A DNA stretch of 64,000 bases, taken from the NCBI RefSeq assembly GCF_004217285.1, contig NZ_SHKS01000006.1, forward strand, positions 1 to 64,000, read 5' to 3'. The stretch comes from Streptomyces sp. BK239. GTDB lineage: Bacteria > Actinomycetota > Actinomycetes > Streptomycetales > Streptomycetaceae. Each line of letters starts with the position of its first letter. The first letter of the stretch is position 1. The notes beneath the pieces were generated by a model. That model searched no databases. It was not told the DNA's origin and saw nothing but the letters and a program-made list of their open reading frames with translations. This document shows positions 50,874-59,049 of this stretch, piece after piece. Position numbers and translations under genes: made by a program.

Positions 50874-51611
50874 ATGCGCGCGCTTCGAATACTGCTGGTC
50901 GTCGTGGTGATCCTCGGCGGTCTCTTCGTCATCGCCGACCGTCTCGCCGTGAACTTCGCGGAGGACGAGACCGCGGAGAAGCTGAAGGCCAACGAGGGCC
51001 TCGCCACCACGCCGGACGTGTCCATCAAGGGTTTCCCCTTCCTCACCCAGGTCGCCGGCGGCGAGCTGGACGACGTCGAGGTGGGGATCAAGGACTACGA
51101 GGCGACGGCGGGCACGGGCGGCGAGAAGATCCGCATCCAGGATCTCCAGGCGAACATGAAGGGCGTCGCGTTCTCCAGCGACTTCAGCTCCGCCACCGCC
51201 GCCGACGCCACCGGCAGCGCGTCGATCTCGTACGCCGAGCTGCTGAAAGCCGCCAAGTCCGAGCCCAACCGGGTCGGGCCGGGCGTCACCGCCCAGGTCG
51301 TGGGCCTGTCCGACGGCGGCAACGGCAAGATCAAGGTGACGGTGGAGGCGTCCGTCCTCGGCAACAAGCTGCCGCAGCCCCTCACCGTGCTCAGCTCGGT
51401 CGCCGTCGAGGGCGACACGGTCCGGGTGCACGCGGACACGCTGCCCAGCTTCGGCGGGGTGCGGGCCGCGGAGAACGAGGTGCGCTCGATCACCGACTTC
51501 CAGCAGAAGATCGACGACCTGCCCGGCGGCATCAAGCTGGACAAGGTCGAGGCGGCGGCCGACGGTGTGGAGATCTCGGTGAAGGGTTCGAACGTCCGCC
51601 TCGCCGGGTAG
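50874..51611 (+). CDS. LmeA-like DUF2993 exported lipid-binding protein
   Basis: A 245-aa protein with an N-terminal helix (RILLVVVVILGGLFVIADRL) that anchors it or serves as a signal, followed by a beta-rich domain with the DUF2993 features ISIKGFPFLTQVAGGELDDVEV (shortened) and GIKLDKVEAAADGVEIS. In mycobacteria LmeA of this family binds phospholipids and supports lipoglycan growth; function here is inferred from that. ATG 50874 follows a G-run by nine bases. Confidence 0.87.
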   Translation: MRALRILLVVVVILGGLFVIADRLAVNFAEDETAEKLKANEGLATTPDVSIKGFPFLTQVAGGELDDVEVGIKDYEATAGTGGEKIRIQDLQANMKGVAFSSDFSSATAADATGSASISYAELLKAAKSEPNRVGPGVTAQVVGLSDGGNGKIKVTVEASVLGNKLPQPLTVLSSVAVEGDTVRVHADTLPSFGGVRAAENEVRSITDFQQKIDDLPGGIKLDKVEAAADGVEISVKGSNVRLAG

Positions 51612-51724
51612 GGCCGTTCTCGGACGATTCCCGCGAGGTTGGGGCCACCACAGGAGCCTTCCCGGCGGCGAATGTCCGACAGGCGAGACGCCGCCGTCCG
51701 TACAGTAGATATGAGCGCCCCCGC

Positions 51725-51762
51725 ACGCGCCCGGAAGCCGTCCCGCGACGGCCCGGGCGCGT
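51725..51762. terminator. Long hairpin downstream of the DUF2993 gene
   Basis: Arms ACGCGCCCGG (51725-51734) and CCGGGCGCGT (51753-51762) continue inward after a 2-nt bulge with GCCGTC / GACGGC and a 4-nt loop, 16 paired bases in all. A short T-rich stretch follows. It is likely the terminator that insulates the cysA leader promoter from upstream transcription. Confidence 0.7.
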
Positions 51763-51822
51763 CGTCGTTTCTCCACCCGTTCCGAAATGCGGACGATCGC
51801 ATCTCACCATTCGGCACGCTGA

Positions 51823-51851
51823 TGACATGCCGCCCTTTCCGTCCCTACGAT
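51823..51851 (+). promoter_or_regulatory. Leaderless promoter of the cysA leader peptide
   Basis: -35 TGACAT (51823-51828), 17-bp spacer, -10 TACGAT (51846-51851), and the leader-peptide ATG seven bases downstream at 51859. Transcription should begin at the start codon itself, so the leader peptide is read from a leaderless RNA. Confidence 0.75.
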
Positions 51852-51858
51852 CGGCAGC

Positions 51859-51942
51859 ATGATGCAGCGACAGGCGGATCTCACGAAGCGGCGGGCAGTA
51901 GACCTGTGCCGCGTCGCCGCCATGCTCTGTCGCCCCTTCTGA
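51859..51942 (+). CDS. Cysteine leader peptide (27 aa) upstream of cysA
   Basis: A 27-codon frame MMQRQADLTKRRAVDLCRVA... ending in MLCRPF, with Cys at codons 17 and 24. The core R-x-VDLCRVA-x-x-LCR is a pattern I know from short leader peptides before sulfur genes in streptomycetes. With a leaderless promoter directly before it and cysA 139 bp downstream, it probably senses charged tRNA-Cys: stalling at the Cys codons would change the leader RNA fold and cysA expression. Mechanism is inferred. Confidence 0.8.
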   Translation: MMQRQADLTKRRAVDLCRVAAMLCRPF

Positions 51943-52081
51943 GCGCAAGGCGCCGCCCGCCTTCCGCGCCCTCCCGGCGCCCCCGATCTCGAGGGCATCC
52001 GTGCGCCCGGCCGCAGGCGAGTCCCGGCCGCGCACCCTTCTTCATCCCACCCCGCCGTAACTGCCCCGGAGGAGAACGAGC

Positions 52082-52927
52082 ATGAGCCGCAGCGACGTCC
52101 TGGTCGACGCCGACTGGCTGCAGGACCACCTGGACGACGAGAACATCGCCGTCGTAGAGGTGGACGAGGACACCTCGGCGTACGAGAAGAACCACATCAA
52201 GAACGCGATCCGGATCGACTGGACCAAGGACCTCCAGGACCCGGTCCGCCGTGACTTCGTCGACCAGGAGGGCTTCGAGAAGCTCCTGTCGGCCAAGGGC
52301 ATCGCCAACGACACCCTGGTGATCCTCTACGGCGGCAACAACAACTGGTTCGCGTCCTACGCCTACTGGTACTTCAAGCTCTACGGCCACGAGAACGTGA
52401 AGCTCCTCGACGGCGGCCGCAAGAAGTGGGAGCTCGACGCCCGCGAGCTGGTCGACGGCACCGACGTGCCCGAGCGCCCGGCCACGGACTACAAGGCCAA
52501 GCCGCAGGACGCCTCCATCCGCGCCTTCCGTGACGACGTCGTCGCCGCGATCGGCTCGCAGAACCTGGTCGACGTCCGCTCGCCCGACGAGTTCTCCGGC
52601 AAGCTGCTCGCCCCCGCGCACCTGCCGCAGGAGCAGTCGCAGCGTCCGGGCCACGTCCCGAGCGCCCGCAACATCCCGTGGTCGAAGAACGCCAACGACG
52701 ACGGCACCTTCAAGTCGGACGACGAGCTCAAGGAGCTCTACGCCGAGGAGCAGGTGGACCTCGCCAAGGACACCATCGCCTACTGCCGCATCGGCGAGCG
52801 CTCCGCGCTGACCTGGTTCGTCCTGCACGAGCTGCTCGGCGTGGAGAACGTCAAGAACTACGACGGCTCCTGGACCGAGTACGGCTCCCTCGTCGGCGTG
52901 CCGATCGAGCTCGGCGCCAACAAGTAA
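52082..52927 (+). CDS. cysA: Thiosulfate sulfurtransferase (rhodanese) CysA
   Basis: A 281-aa two-domain rhodanese that moves sulfur from thiosulfate or other donors to thiophilic acceptors. The catalytic Cys235 sits in the loop CRIGER between Tyr and Ser, and the first inactive domain is 5-125. ATG 52082 follows GGAGG. It is 41 bp before sseC, a pair conserved in actinobacteria, and sits behind a Cys leader peptide. The name follows S. coelicolor SCO4164 and mycobacterial cysA2/cysA3; it is not the sulfate-importer ATPase. Confidence 0.95.
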   Translation: MSRSDVLVDADWLQDHLDDENIAVVEVDEDTSAYEKNHIKNAIRIDWTKDLQDPVRRDFVDQEGFEKLLSAKGIANDTLVILYGGNNNWFASYAYWYFKLYGHENVKLLDGGRKKWELDARELVDGTDVPERPATDYKAKPQDASIRAFRDDVVAAIGSQNLVDVRSPDEFSGKLLAPAHLPQEQSQRPGHVPSARNIPWSKNANDDGTFKSDDELKELYAEEQVDLAKDTIAYCRIGERSALTWFVLHELLGVENVKNYDGSWTEYGSLVGVPIELGANK

Positions 52928-52968
52928 CCACCTCCGACCGACCTTTCAACGAACTCTGGAGTAGCAGC

Positions 52969-53256
52969 ATGTGTGGAGCGAAGGCCGGCGGCCCGGACGC
53001 CTCGACGATCAAGCCCGGTGAGACCACGATCCAGGGTCAGGTGACCCGCGACGGCGAGCCCGTGACGGGCTACGTCCGTCTGCTGGACTCGACCGGCGAG
53101 TTCACCGCGGAGGTCCCGACCTCCGCGACGGGCCAGTTCCGCTTCTACGCGGCGGAGGGCACCTGGACCGTCCGCGCCCTCGTTCCCGGCGGCAGCGCCG
53201 ACCGCACGGTCGTCGCCCAGCAGGGCGGCCTCGCCGAGGTCGCGATCGCCGTCTGA
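52969..53256 (+). CDS. sseC: DUF1416 protein SseC
   Basis: A 95-aa protein that begins with Met-Cys-Gly-Ala-Lys and folds as a small beta sandwich (TTIQGQVTRDGEPVTGYVRLL, ending AEVAIAV). The Cys2 at the very N-terminus is conserved. It always accompanies the CysA rhodanese and is thought to help sulfur transfer, but its function is unproven. The likely ribosome site is GGAG about ten bases upstream. A hairpin follows. Confidence 0.92.
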   Translation: MCGAKAGGPDASTIKPGETTIQGQVTRDGEPVTGYVRLLDSTGEFTAEVPTSATGQFRFYAAEGTWTVRALVPGGSADRTVVAQQGGLAEVAIAV

Positions 53257-53290
53257 GAGGTCGCCTTCCGAGGCACGACGTGACGGTCGC

Positions 53291-53333
53291 AAGGGCCGCG
53301 CCCCGCGGGTTGGACGCCTGGGGTGCGGCCCTT
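53291..53333 (+). terminator. Terminator hairpin of the cysA-sseC operon
   Basis: AAGGGCCGCGCCCC (53291-53304) pairs with GGGGTGCGGCCCTT (53320-53333) over 14 bp with one G-U pair and a 15-nt loop, 35 bp after the sseC stop. No T-run follows, as is common in Streptomyces. Confidence 0.7.
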
Positions 53334-53356
53334 GGACGTGCGCCTACGCTGGACGT

Positions 53357-53617
53357 ATGTACGCACGCCGGAGGCGTCTCTACTTCGCCATGATGGGCAC
53401 CTGCGTCGCCCTGTTCGTCCTGGCCTGGGGAGTCGTGCGCCTCTGGTCGACGCCGGTGGCCGTCGGGATGTGCGTGGTGGCGATGGTCATCCCGCCGCTC
53501 GCGGCGATCGTCGCCAACCGTCGCGGTCCCGAGGACCGCTGGTGGGACGCCCCGTCCGGGGACACGAAGTCCGACGAGTGGTGGGACGAGCTGGACGGCA
53601 GGAAGCGCCACCCGTGA
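53357..53617 (+). CDS. DUF3099-type small membrane protein
   Basis: An 86-aa protein with two helices (8-30 and 34-52) and an acidic, Trp-rich C-terminus (EDRWWDAPSG...DEWWDELDG) typical of DUF3099 proteins. Function unknown. A -10-like TACGCT lies 6 nt before the ATG, suggesting a leaderless transcript. Confidence 0.8.
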   Translation: MYARRRRLYFAMMGTCVALFVLAWGVVRLWSTPVAVGMCVVAMVIPPLAAIVANRRGPEDRWWDAPSGDTKSDEWWDELDGRKRHP

Positions 53618-53627
53618 GCGGCGCGTC

Positions 53628-53990
53628 TCAGTAGACGAGCGCCTGCGTCCCGTCCCCGAGCGCCTCCTGCACGAACACCTGCGCGCCCGCGATCCGTACG
53701 CCCTCCAGGACGTCCCCCTCCGAGATGTCCCGCCGGGCCGCGCACTGCGTGCACAGCGTGATCCGCCCGCCGGCCAGGATCGACTCGATCAGGTCGGGCA
53801 GCGGCGCGGCGTGCGGCAGCTCGAACTCGGCGGCCTTCCCGGGCAGCGCGAACCACGCGGACTCCCCGGTCAGCCACAGCGACACCTCGACCCCACTGGC
53901 CACGGCCACCGCCGCGACGGTGAACGCCTGGGAACACCGCTCAGGAGCATCGGCCCCCGCCGTCACCTTCACCACAAGCTTCTTCGCCAT
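53628..53990 (-). CDS. DsrE-family protein
   Basis: A 120-aa DsrE/F-like protein. The fold starts with LVVKVTAGADAPERCSQAF and contains a C-x2-C motif (LCTQCAARRDI) in the position where DsrE proteins carry the sulfur-binding Cys. It may take part in sulfur relay with the rhodanese nearby. It is convergent with the DUF3099 gene, the stop codons 10 bp apart. Confidence 0.85.
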   Translation of the reverse strand: MAKKLVVKVTAGADAPERCSQAFTVAAVAVASGVEVSLWLTGESAWFALPGKAAEFELPHAAPLPDLIESILAGGRITLCTQCAARRDISEGDVLEGVRIAGAQVFVQEALGDGTQALVY

Positions 53991-54122
53991 CCCCGAATCG
54001 TAGTCAGAGCCGCTCCTCGGCCGCCCCCTGGGCGCACCTCGCGCGGAGGGCGTCGGGGGGGCCGCGTAAGCTGGGGGGCGGCCCTGTGTCGTACCGAACC
54101 GCGCTCATGCGAGGAGCACCCC

Positions 54123-54221
54123 GTGGAGATCTTCTTCGAAGCCCTGCTGGTCCTGGTCTGCGTCGGCGTCCTCGCCTTCGCCGCCCTGACCGTGAAGAAG
54201 CTGTACCAGGGCCAGCGCTGA
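54123..54221 (+). CDS. Single-helix membrane peptide (32 aa)
   Basis: A 32-aa protein starting at GTG 54123, with GAGGAG six bases upstream. It is one membrane helix (FFEALLVLVCVGVLAFAAL) with a basic end (VKKLYQGQR). Codon bias, the strong ribosome site and placement 23 bp before the next gene support a real gene. Function unknown. Confidence 0.7.
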   Translation: MEIFFEALLVLVCVGVLAFAALTVKKLYQGQR

Positions 54222-54244
54222 CCCCCGTCTAGGAACTGTCACCC

Positions 54245-54820
54245 ATGATCGAGATCCCGTCCGACCTCCACAAGGACCTCGTCCCCCTCGCCTTCCTGCT
54301 GGGCACCTGGGCGGGCGCGGGCGTGCACGACTTCCCCGGCTCCGAGAAGTGCAACTTCGGGCAGGAGGTCACCTTCAGCCATGACGGCCGGGACTTCCTG
54401 GAGTACCGCTCGCACACCTGGGTCCTGGACGGCGACGGCAACAAGGTCCGCCCCCTGGAGTCGGAGTCCGGCTTCTGGCGGATCGACGGCCTGCGCAAGG
54501 TCGAGGTGACGATGACCCGCGACGACGGCGTCATCGAGATCTGGTACGGCGAGCTGGCCGACAAGAAGCCGCAGATCGACCTGGTCACCGACGCCGTGGC
54601 CCGCACGGCCGCCTCCCGCCCCTACACCGGCGGCAAGCGCCTGTACGGCTATGTGAAGAGCGACCTCATGTGGGTCGGCGAGAAGCAGACCCCCGAGGTC
54701 GAGCTGCGCCCCTACATGTCGGCGCACCTGAAGAAGGTCGTCACCCCGGAGGAGGTCGAGCGCTGGGCCAAGGCCCTGCCCGACGACATGCCGGACGACG
54801 GCATCGCCTTCTTCAAGTAG
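54245..54820 (+). CDS. Nitrobindin-like heme beta-barrel protein (FABP-like DUF1794)
   Basis: A 191-aa protein of the nitrobindin/THAP4-like family. The diagnostic GTWAGAG loop is at about 20-26, and a conserved His near the C-terminus (MSAHLKK, residue about 161) is the heme axial ligand in family members, which scavenge peroxynitrite or bind NO. It follows the 32-aa membrane peptide and precedes nur. Confidence 0.9.
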   Translation: MIEIPSDLHKDLVPLAFLLGTWAGAGVHDFPGSEKCNFGQEVTFSHDGRDFLEYRSHTWVLDGDGNKVRPLESESGFWRIDGLRKVEVTMTRDDGVIEIWYGELADKKPQIDLVTDAVARTAASRPYTGGKRLYGYVKSDLMWVGEKQTPEVELRPYMSAHLKKVVTPEEVERWAKALPDDMPDDGIAFFK

Positions 54821-54836
54821 TCCTAGACTCGTCGGT

Positions 54837-55289
54837 GTGGTGAGCACCGACTGGAAGAGCGACCTCAGGCAGCGCGGCTACCGGCTGACGCCGCAGCGAC
54901 AGCTTGTCCTCGAAGCCGTGGACACCCTGGAGCACGCGACCCCCGACGACATCCTCGTGGAAGTGAGGAAGACGGCGTCGGGGGTCAACATCTCCACCGT
55001 GTACCGGACCCTGGAGCTCCTGGAGGAGCTCGGGCTGGTCAGCCATGCCCATCTGGGGCACGGCGCGCCGACCTACCATCTCGCCGACCGGCACCATCAC
55101 ATCCATCTGGTGTGCCGGGACTGCTCGAACGTCATCGAGGCGGACGTGCAGGTGTCGGCCGAGTTCACGGCCAAGCTCCGCGAGACCTTCGGCTTCGACA
55201 CCGACATGAAGCACTTCGCGATCTTCGGCCGCTGCGAGGCGTGCACGCGGAAGGCCGGGGCCGCCCAGAGCCCGACCACCGGGTCGTAG
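54837..55289 (+). CDS. nur: Nickel uptake regulator Nur (Fur family)
   Basis: A 150-aa Fur-type repressor. The winged helix is at 1-80 (RLTPQRQLVLEAV, NISTVYRTLE). Metal ligands are visible: His70, His72, His86-88 and His90, plus the structural Cys93/Cys96 and Cys133/Cys136 pairs. It is nearly identical, from memory, to S. coelicolor Nur (SCO4180), which with Ni represses nickel uptake and the iron superoxide dismutase gene. Start GTG 54837 or the next GTG; TAGACT seven bases upstream suggests a leaderless transcript. Confidence 0.94.
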   Translation: MVSTDWKSDLRQRGYRLTPQRQLVLEAVDTLEHATPDDILVEVRKTASGVNISTVYRTLELLEELGLVSHAHLGHGAPTYHLADRHHHIHLVCRDCSNVIEADVQVSAEFTAKLRETFGFDTDMKHFAIFGRCEACTRKAGAAQSPTTGS

Positions 55290-55299
55290 GCTTGCGTTC

Positions 55300-56265
55300 A
55301 TGAAGAGCCCCCTGCTGTCCCTGCCCGGCGCCGTCCCCGCCGAGGGCGTGGACGAAGGCGTCGCGGCCCACTACGGGGACCTGTTCCGCGAACAGCGCGC
55401 CCTCGCCGACGGCGCCGGCTTCGTCGACCTCTCACACCGCGCGGTCGTCGCCGTGACCGGCGAGGACCGGCTGAGCTGGCTGCACCTGCTGCTCACCCAG
55501 CACGTCAGCGACCTGCCCACCGGCGAGGCCACCGAGGCGCTGATCCTCTCCGCGAACGGCCACATCGAACACGCCCTCTACCTCGTCGACGACGGCGCCA
55601 CGGTCTGGGCCCATGTAGAACCCGGCACGCAGGACGCGCTGATCGCGTACCTGGAGTCGATGAAGTTCTTCTACCGGGTCGAAGTCGCCGACCGCACCGC
55701 CGACTTCGCGGTCGTCCACCTGCCGGCCGGCTCGATCGCCGAGGTCCCCGAGAACGTCGTCGTCCGCGAGACCGCCCACGGCCGGGACCTCTTCCTGCCG
55801 CGCGCCGACCTGGAGTCGTACGCCGCGAAGTCCGGTCCCGCCGCCGGGATCCTCGCCTACGAGGCGCTGCGCGTCGAACAGCACCGTCCGCGCCTCGGCT
55901 TCGAGACCGACCACCGCACGATCCCGCACGAGCTGGGCTGGATCGGTACGGCGGTCCATCTCCAGAAGGGCTGCTACCGGGGTCAGGAGACGGTCGCCCG
56001 GGTCCAGAACCTGGGCAAGCCCCCGCGCCGCCTGGTCTTCCTCCACCTCGACGGCAGCGAGGTCCACCTCCCGCCCGCCGGCACCGAGATCCGTACCGCC
56101 GACGAGGGCCCCGACGGCCGCAAGATCGGCTTCGTGACGACGTCCGCGCGCCACCACGAGCTGGGCCCGGTGGCGCTGGCCCTGGTCAAGCGGAGCGTCC
56201 CGGTGGACGCCCGCCTCATCGCCGGCGAGACCGCCGCGGCCCAGGAAGTCGTCGTCGAGCCGTAG
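55300..56265 (+). CDS. YgfZ/GcvT-like folate-binding protein
   Basis: A 321-aa protein of the COG0354 family that supports repair or assembly of iron-sulfur enzymes using tetrahydrofolate. The signature K-G-C-Y-x-G-Q-E is at 223-230 with Cys225. Length is normal. TAGGCT lies exactly 7 nt before ATG 55300, again suggesting leaderless transcription; the gene starts 10 bp after nur. Confidence 0.9.
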   Translation: MKSPLLSLPGAVPAEGVDEGVAAHYGDLFREQRALADGAGFVDLSHRAVVAVTGEDRLSWLHLLLTQHVSDLPTGEATEALILSANGHIEHALYLVDDGATVWAHVEPGTQDALIAYLESMKFFYRVEVADRTADFAVVHLPAGSIAEVPENVVVRETAHGRDLFLPRADLESYAAKSGPAAGILAYEALRVEQHRPRLGFETDHRTIPHELGWIGTAVHLQKGCYRGQETVARVQNLGKPPRRLVFLHLDGSEVHLPPAGTEIRTADEGPDGRKIGFVTTSARHHELGPVALALVKRSVPVDARLIAGETAAAQEVVVEP

Positions 56266-56295
56266 GCCCGGTCGGACCTCGGCCGGCAGCCCTGC

Positions 56296-56721
56296 TCAGA
56301 TCTCGATCAGCACGGTGAACGGGCCGTCGTTCGTCAGGGAGACCCGCATCTGCGCGCCGAACCGGCCCGTCGCCACCGTCGCGCCCAGCGCGCGCAGTTG
56401 CGCCACCACCTCGTCGACGAGAGGCTCGGCCACGTCGCCGGGGGCGGCCGCGTTCCAGGTGGGGCGGCGGCCCTTGCGGGCGTCGCCGTAGAGCGTGAAC
56501 TGGCTGATCACCAGCAGCGGCGCGTCGACGTCGCTGCACGAGCGCTCGTCGGTCAGCATCCGGACCGACCACAGCTTGCGGGCGAGCTGGGCCGCCTTCT
56601 CCTTGGTGTCCTCGTGCGTGACCCCGACGAGCACGCACAGGCCCTCGCCGTCGATCGCGCCGACCGTCTCGCCGTCCACGACGACGCTCGCGCCGTCCAC
56701 CCTCTGCACCACCGCACGCAT
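56296..56721 (-). CDS. dtd: D-aminoacyl-tRNA deacylase
   Basis: A 141-aa enzyme that removes D-amino acids from tRNA. The start MRAVVQRVDGASV and the two active-site motifs SQFTLYGD and NDGPFT (usually N-x-G-P) are present. ATG 56721 gives the usual family start; ATG 56733 with a G-run six bases upstream would add four residues. It is convergent with the YgfZ-like gene. Confidence 0.94.
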   Translation of the reverse strand: MRAVVQRVDGASVVVDGETVGAIDGEGLCVLVGVTHEDTKEKAAQLARKLWSVRMLTDERSCSDVDAPLLVISQFTLYGDARKGRRPTWNAAAPGDVAEPLVDEVVAQLRALGATVATGRFGAQMRVSLTNDGPFTVLIEI

Positions 56722-56890
56722 GCGCCCCATCATGCCGTGCCCCCGTCGAGCGTCGGCCTGGGGGTCGCTTTTTGATCCCTAGGGGTCCTTACGGCCCTAT
56801 CTGAGGCCGTTCGGGGGCACTCGGTCACATTGCGGCCACTTGGGGTGGCACGATGCTTCCACACGCCGGTCGAGGGGACGGTAGAGGTAC

Positions 56891-57688
56891 ATGAGCACTT
56901 CGAGCACCGTGAGCACAGTGAGCGCCGCGAAGCCGGCCGGGCGCTGCCCGGCGGCCGCGGCGTCCACCGGCGAGGGCGTCCCCGGCGGGGCCGGCGCGGA
57001 CAGCACAGGGGGCGGAACCGGCATCGGCGGAACCGGCACAGGCGGCACCGGCACCAGTGCGGGGCCGACAGGGGGTCGCGCCGCCGCCCGCCCCCAGCGC
57101 CCCCCGGTGCAGCGCACCGACAGCCCGCCCCGCGCGCTCCCCGTCGAGCCGCCCGCGCCGGACCTGCCCCGGCTGAGCCTGCCCGAGCTGCGCACCCTGC
57201 GCCGGGACGCCCAGCGCGACGAGGCCGACCTGAGTTACGTACGGCGGCTGCTCCAGGGGCGGATCGACATCCTGCGCGCGGAGCTGGCCCGGCGCGCCCC
57301 GGCGGCCGCTCCCGCGCCGGCCGAGGCGTCCATGGTGGCCCGGCTCCCGGAGATCCTCACCGACGCCCCGGCCCGCCACCGTTCCTCCGCCCGGCACGTC
57401 ACGCTGGGCACCCCGTCCAGCGAGGAGTACGGCAGGCTGGCCGCGGAGATGCTCTCCGAGGTCGAGCTGTCGGACCTGGACGCCCGCACGGACGAGGAGC
57501 TGCACGAGGCGATGGCCCGTCTGGTCCGGTACGAACAGCAGGTCTCCAGCCGCCGCCAGGGCCTCCAGCGCACCGCCGACGGCTGCGGGGCGGAGATCAC
57601 GCGGAGGTACCGGGAGGGCGAGGCGCAGGTCGACGACCTGCTCGTGTGCGACAGCCCGCCCGGGAGCGCCCCCTCCGGGGGAGCGTGA
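56891..57688 (+). CDS. rsiG: c-di-GMP-dependent anti-sigma factor RsiG
   Basis: A 265-aa protein that, bound to c-di-GMP, holds the sporulation sigma factor WhiG inactive. Two copies of the binding motif E-x3-S-x2-R-x3-Q-x3-D are intact: E111, S115, R118, Q122, D126 and E215, S219, R222, Q226, D230, each in a long helix of an antiparallel coiled coil. Residues 1-90 are disordered and Gly/Thr-rich. GAGG lies just before ATG 56891. whiG is not in the window. It links the region to control of sporulation. Confidence 0.95.
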   Translation: MSTSSTVSTVSAAKPAGRCPAAAASTGEGVPGGAGADSTGGGTGIGGTGTGGTGTSAGPTGGRAAARPQRPPVQRTDSPPRALPVEPPAPDLPRLSLPELRTLRRDAQRDEADLSYVRRLLQGRIDILRAELARRAPAAAPAPAEASMVARLPEILTDAPARHRSSARHVTLGTPSSEEYGRLAAEMLSEVELSDLDARTDEELHEAMARLVRYEQQVSSRRQGLQRTADGCGAEITRRYREGEAQVDDLLVCDSPPGSAPSGGA

Positions 57689-57777
57689 GGCGAGGCCCTC
57701 CGGGGACGGGGAGGGACGGGCGGCGGGGCGGAGAAAATCCCCGCACCCCTCCCCCGGCCCCGCCTACCGTGGCTCCC

Positions 57778-59049
57778 ATGACCTCCCGAGCCGACGCCAA
57801 CGCCCCGATAGAAGTACGCCGGATCACCGATGCCGAACTCCCCGACTGGATGCGCGCGGTCAACACCGGCTTCCTCAGCAGCGCGGCCATCACCGACCGT
57901 GAGATCGCCGACCGCCGCACCAACCTCACCGGGTCCCGCGTCTCCGCCGCCCTGGACGCGGGCCGATGCGTCGCCACCTTCCGTTCGTTTCCCCAGGAGC
58001 TGACCGCCGTAGGCGGTGCCCGGGTCCCCGCGGACGCCGTCTCCGCCGTCACCGTCTCCCCCACGCACCGCCGCCGGGGCCTCCTCACCCGGCTGATGAC
58101 CGACGACCTGGCCGCCGCCAAGGAGCGCGGCGACGTCGTCGCCACCCTCATCGCCGCCGAGTACCGGATCTACGGCCGCTACGGCTTCGGCCCGGCGACC
58201 ACGTCGACCGAGTGGTCGGTGGACGTGCCCCGCTCCGGCCTCGACCCACGCTGGTCGGGCCCGGAGGACGGCGGCCGCGTCGACCTGGTCGACGGGGAGG
58301 AGGCCCGCAAGGTCGGCCCCGAACTGCACGAGCGGCTCCGCCTCGCCCAGCCCGGCGCGGTGAGCCGTACAGAGCACTGGTGGGAGGTGGAGACCGGCGT
58401 GCTGCGGCTGCACGGGGAGGCCTCGTGGACCGAGCCGTTCTACGCGGTGTACCGCTCGGCGGACGGCGAGGTGCAGGGGCTGGTCTCCTACCGGGCGGAC
58501 GACAAGTGGGGCGACGCCAAGCAGCCGTTGAACACCGCCTCGGTGCGCTGGCTGATCACCTCGACGCCGGCCGCGGAGCGCGCTCTGTGGCACTACCTCT
58601 GCTCGATCGACTGGGTGGTGCGGGTGAAGTCGGGCTGGCGGGGCCCCGACGACCTGCTGCCGCAGCTGCTGCCCGACCCGCGCGCGGCCACCGTCACCAC
58701 GCAGGCGGACTGGCTGTGGGTGCGGATCCTGGACGTCGTACGGGCGCTCGAGGCCCGGACGTACGGCGCGTCGGGGGCGCTGGTGCTGGAGGTGGCCGAC
58801 GGCGGCGGTCTCGCCGGGGGCCGCTATCTGCTGGACGCGTCCGGGGACGGCGTCTCCTGCGCGCCGACGACCCGTACGGCCGATCTCACGCTGGACGTGG
58901 CCGACTTGGCGAGGCTGTGGCTGGGCGACGAGTCGGTGACGCGGCTGGCGGCGCTGGGCCGGGTCCGGGAAGAACGAGCGGGCGCCGCCCGTGAGGCCGA
59001 CGCCCTGCTGCGTACGCCCGGGCGACCGTGGTGCCCGGACATGTTCTGA
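57778..59049 (+). CDS. Eis-like GNAT acetyltransferase
   Basis: A 423-aa protein with the Eis architecture: N-terminal GNAT domain (VTVSPTHRRRGLLTRLM carries the acetyl-CoA loop, about 88-104), a second GNAT-like domain, and a C-terminal sterol-carrier-like domain. It ends in Phe, as Eis proteins do, where the terminal carboxylate acts as catalytic base. Substrates may be aminoglycosides, peptides or lysines; unknown here. TACCGT lies 7 nt before the ATG, suggesting leaderless transcription. Confidence 0.9.
   Translation: MTSRADANAPIEVRRITDAELPDWMRAVNTGFLSSAAITDREIADRRTNLTGSRVSAALDAGRCVATFRSFPQELTAVGGARVPADAVSAVTVSPTHRRRGLLTRLMTDDLAAAKERGDVVATLIAAEYRIYGRYGFGPATTSTEWSVDVPRSGLDPRWSGPEDGGRVDLVDGEEARKVGPELHERLRLAQPGAVSRTEHWWEVETGVLRLHGEASWTEPFYAVYRSADGEVQGLVSYRADDKWGDAKQPLNTASVRWLITSTPAAERALWHYLCSIDWVVRVKSGWRGPDDLLPQLLPDPRAATVTTQADWLWVRILDVVRALEARTYGASGALVLEVADGGGLAGGRYLLDASGDGVSCAPTTRTADLTLDVADLARLWLGDESVTRLAALGRVREERAGAAREADALLRTPGRPWCPDMF

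Noticed and set aside
51711..52085. Plus-strand frame starting at ATG 51711 between the DUF2993 gene and cysA
   Set aside because: It runs through the terminator hairpin, the leader promoter and the leader peptide, and its sequence is Pro/Arg-rich without conserved features.
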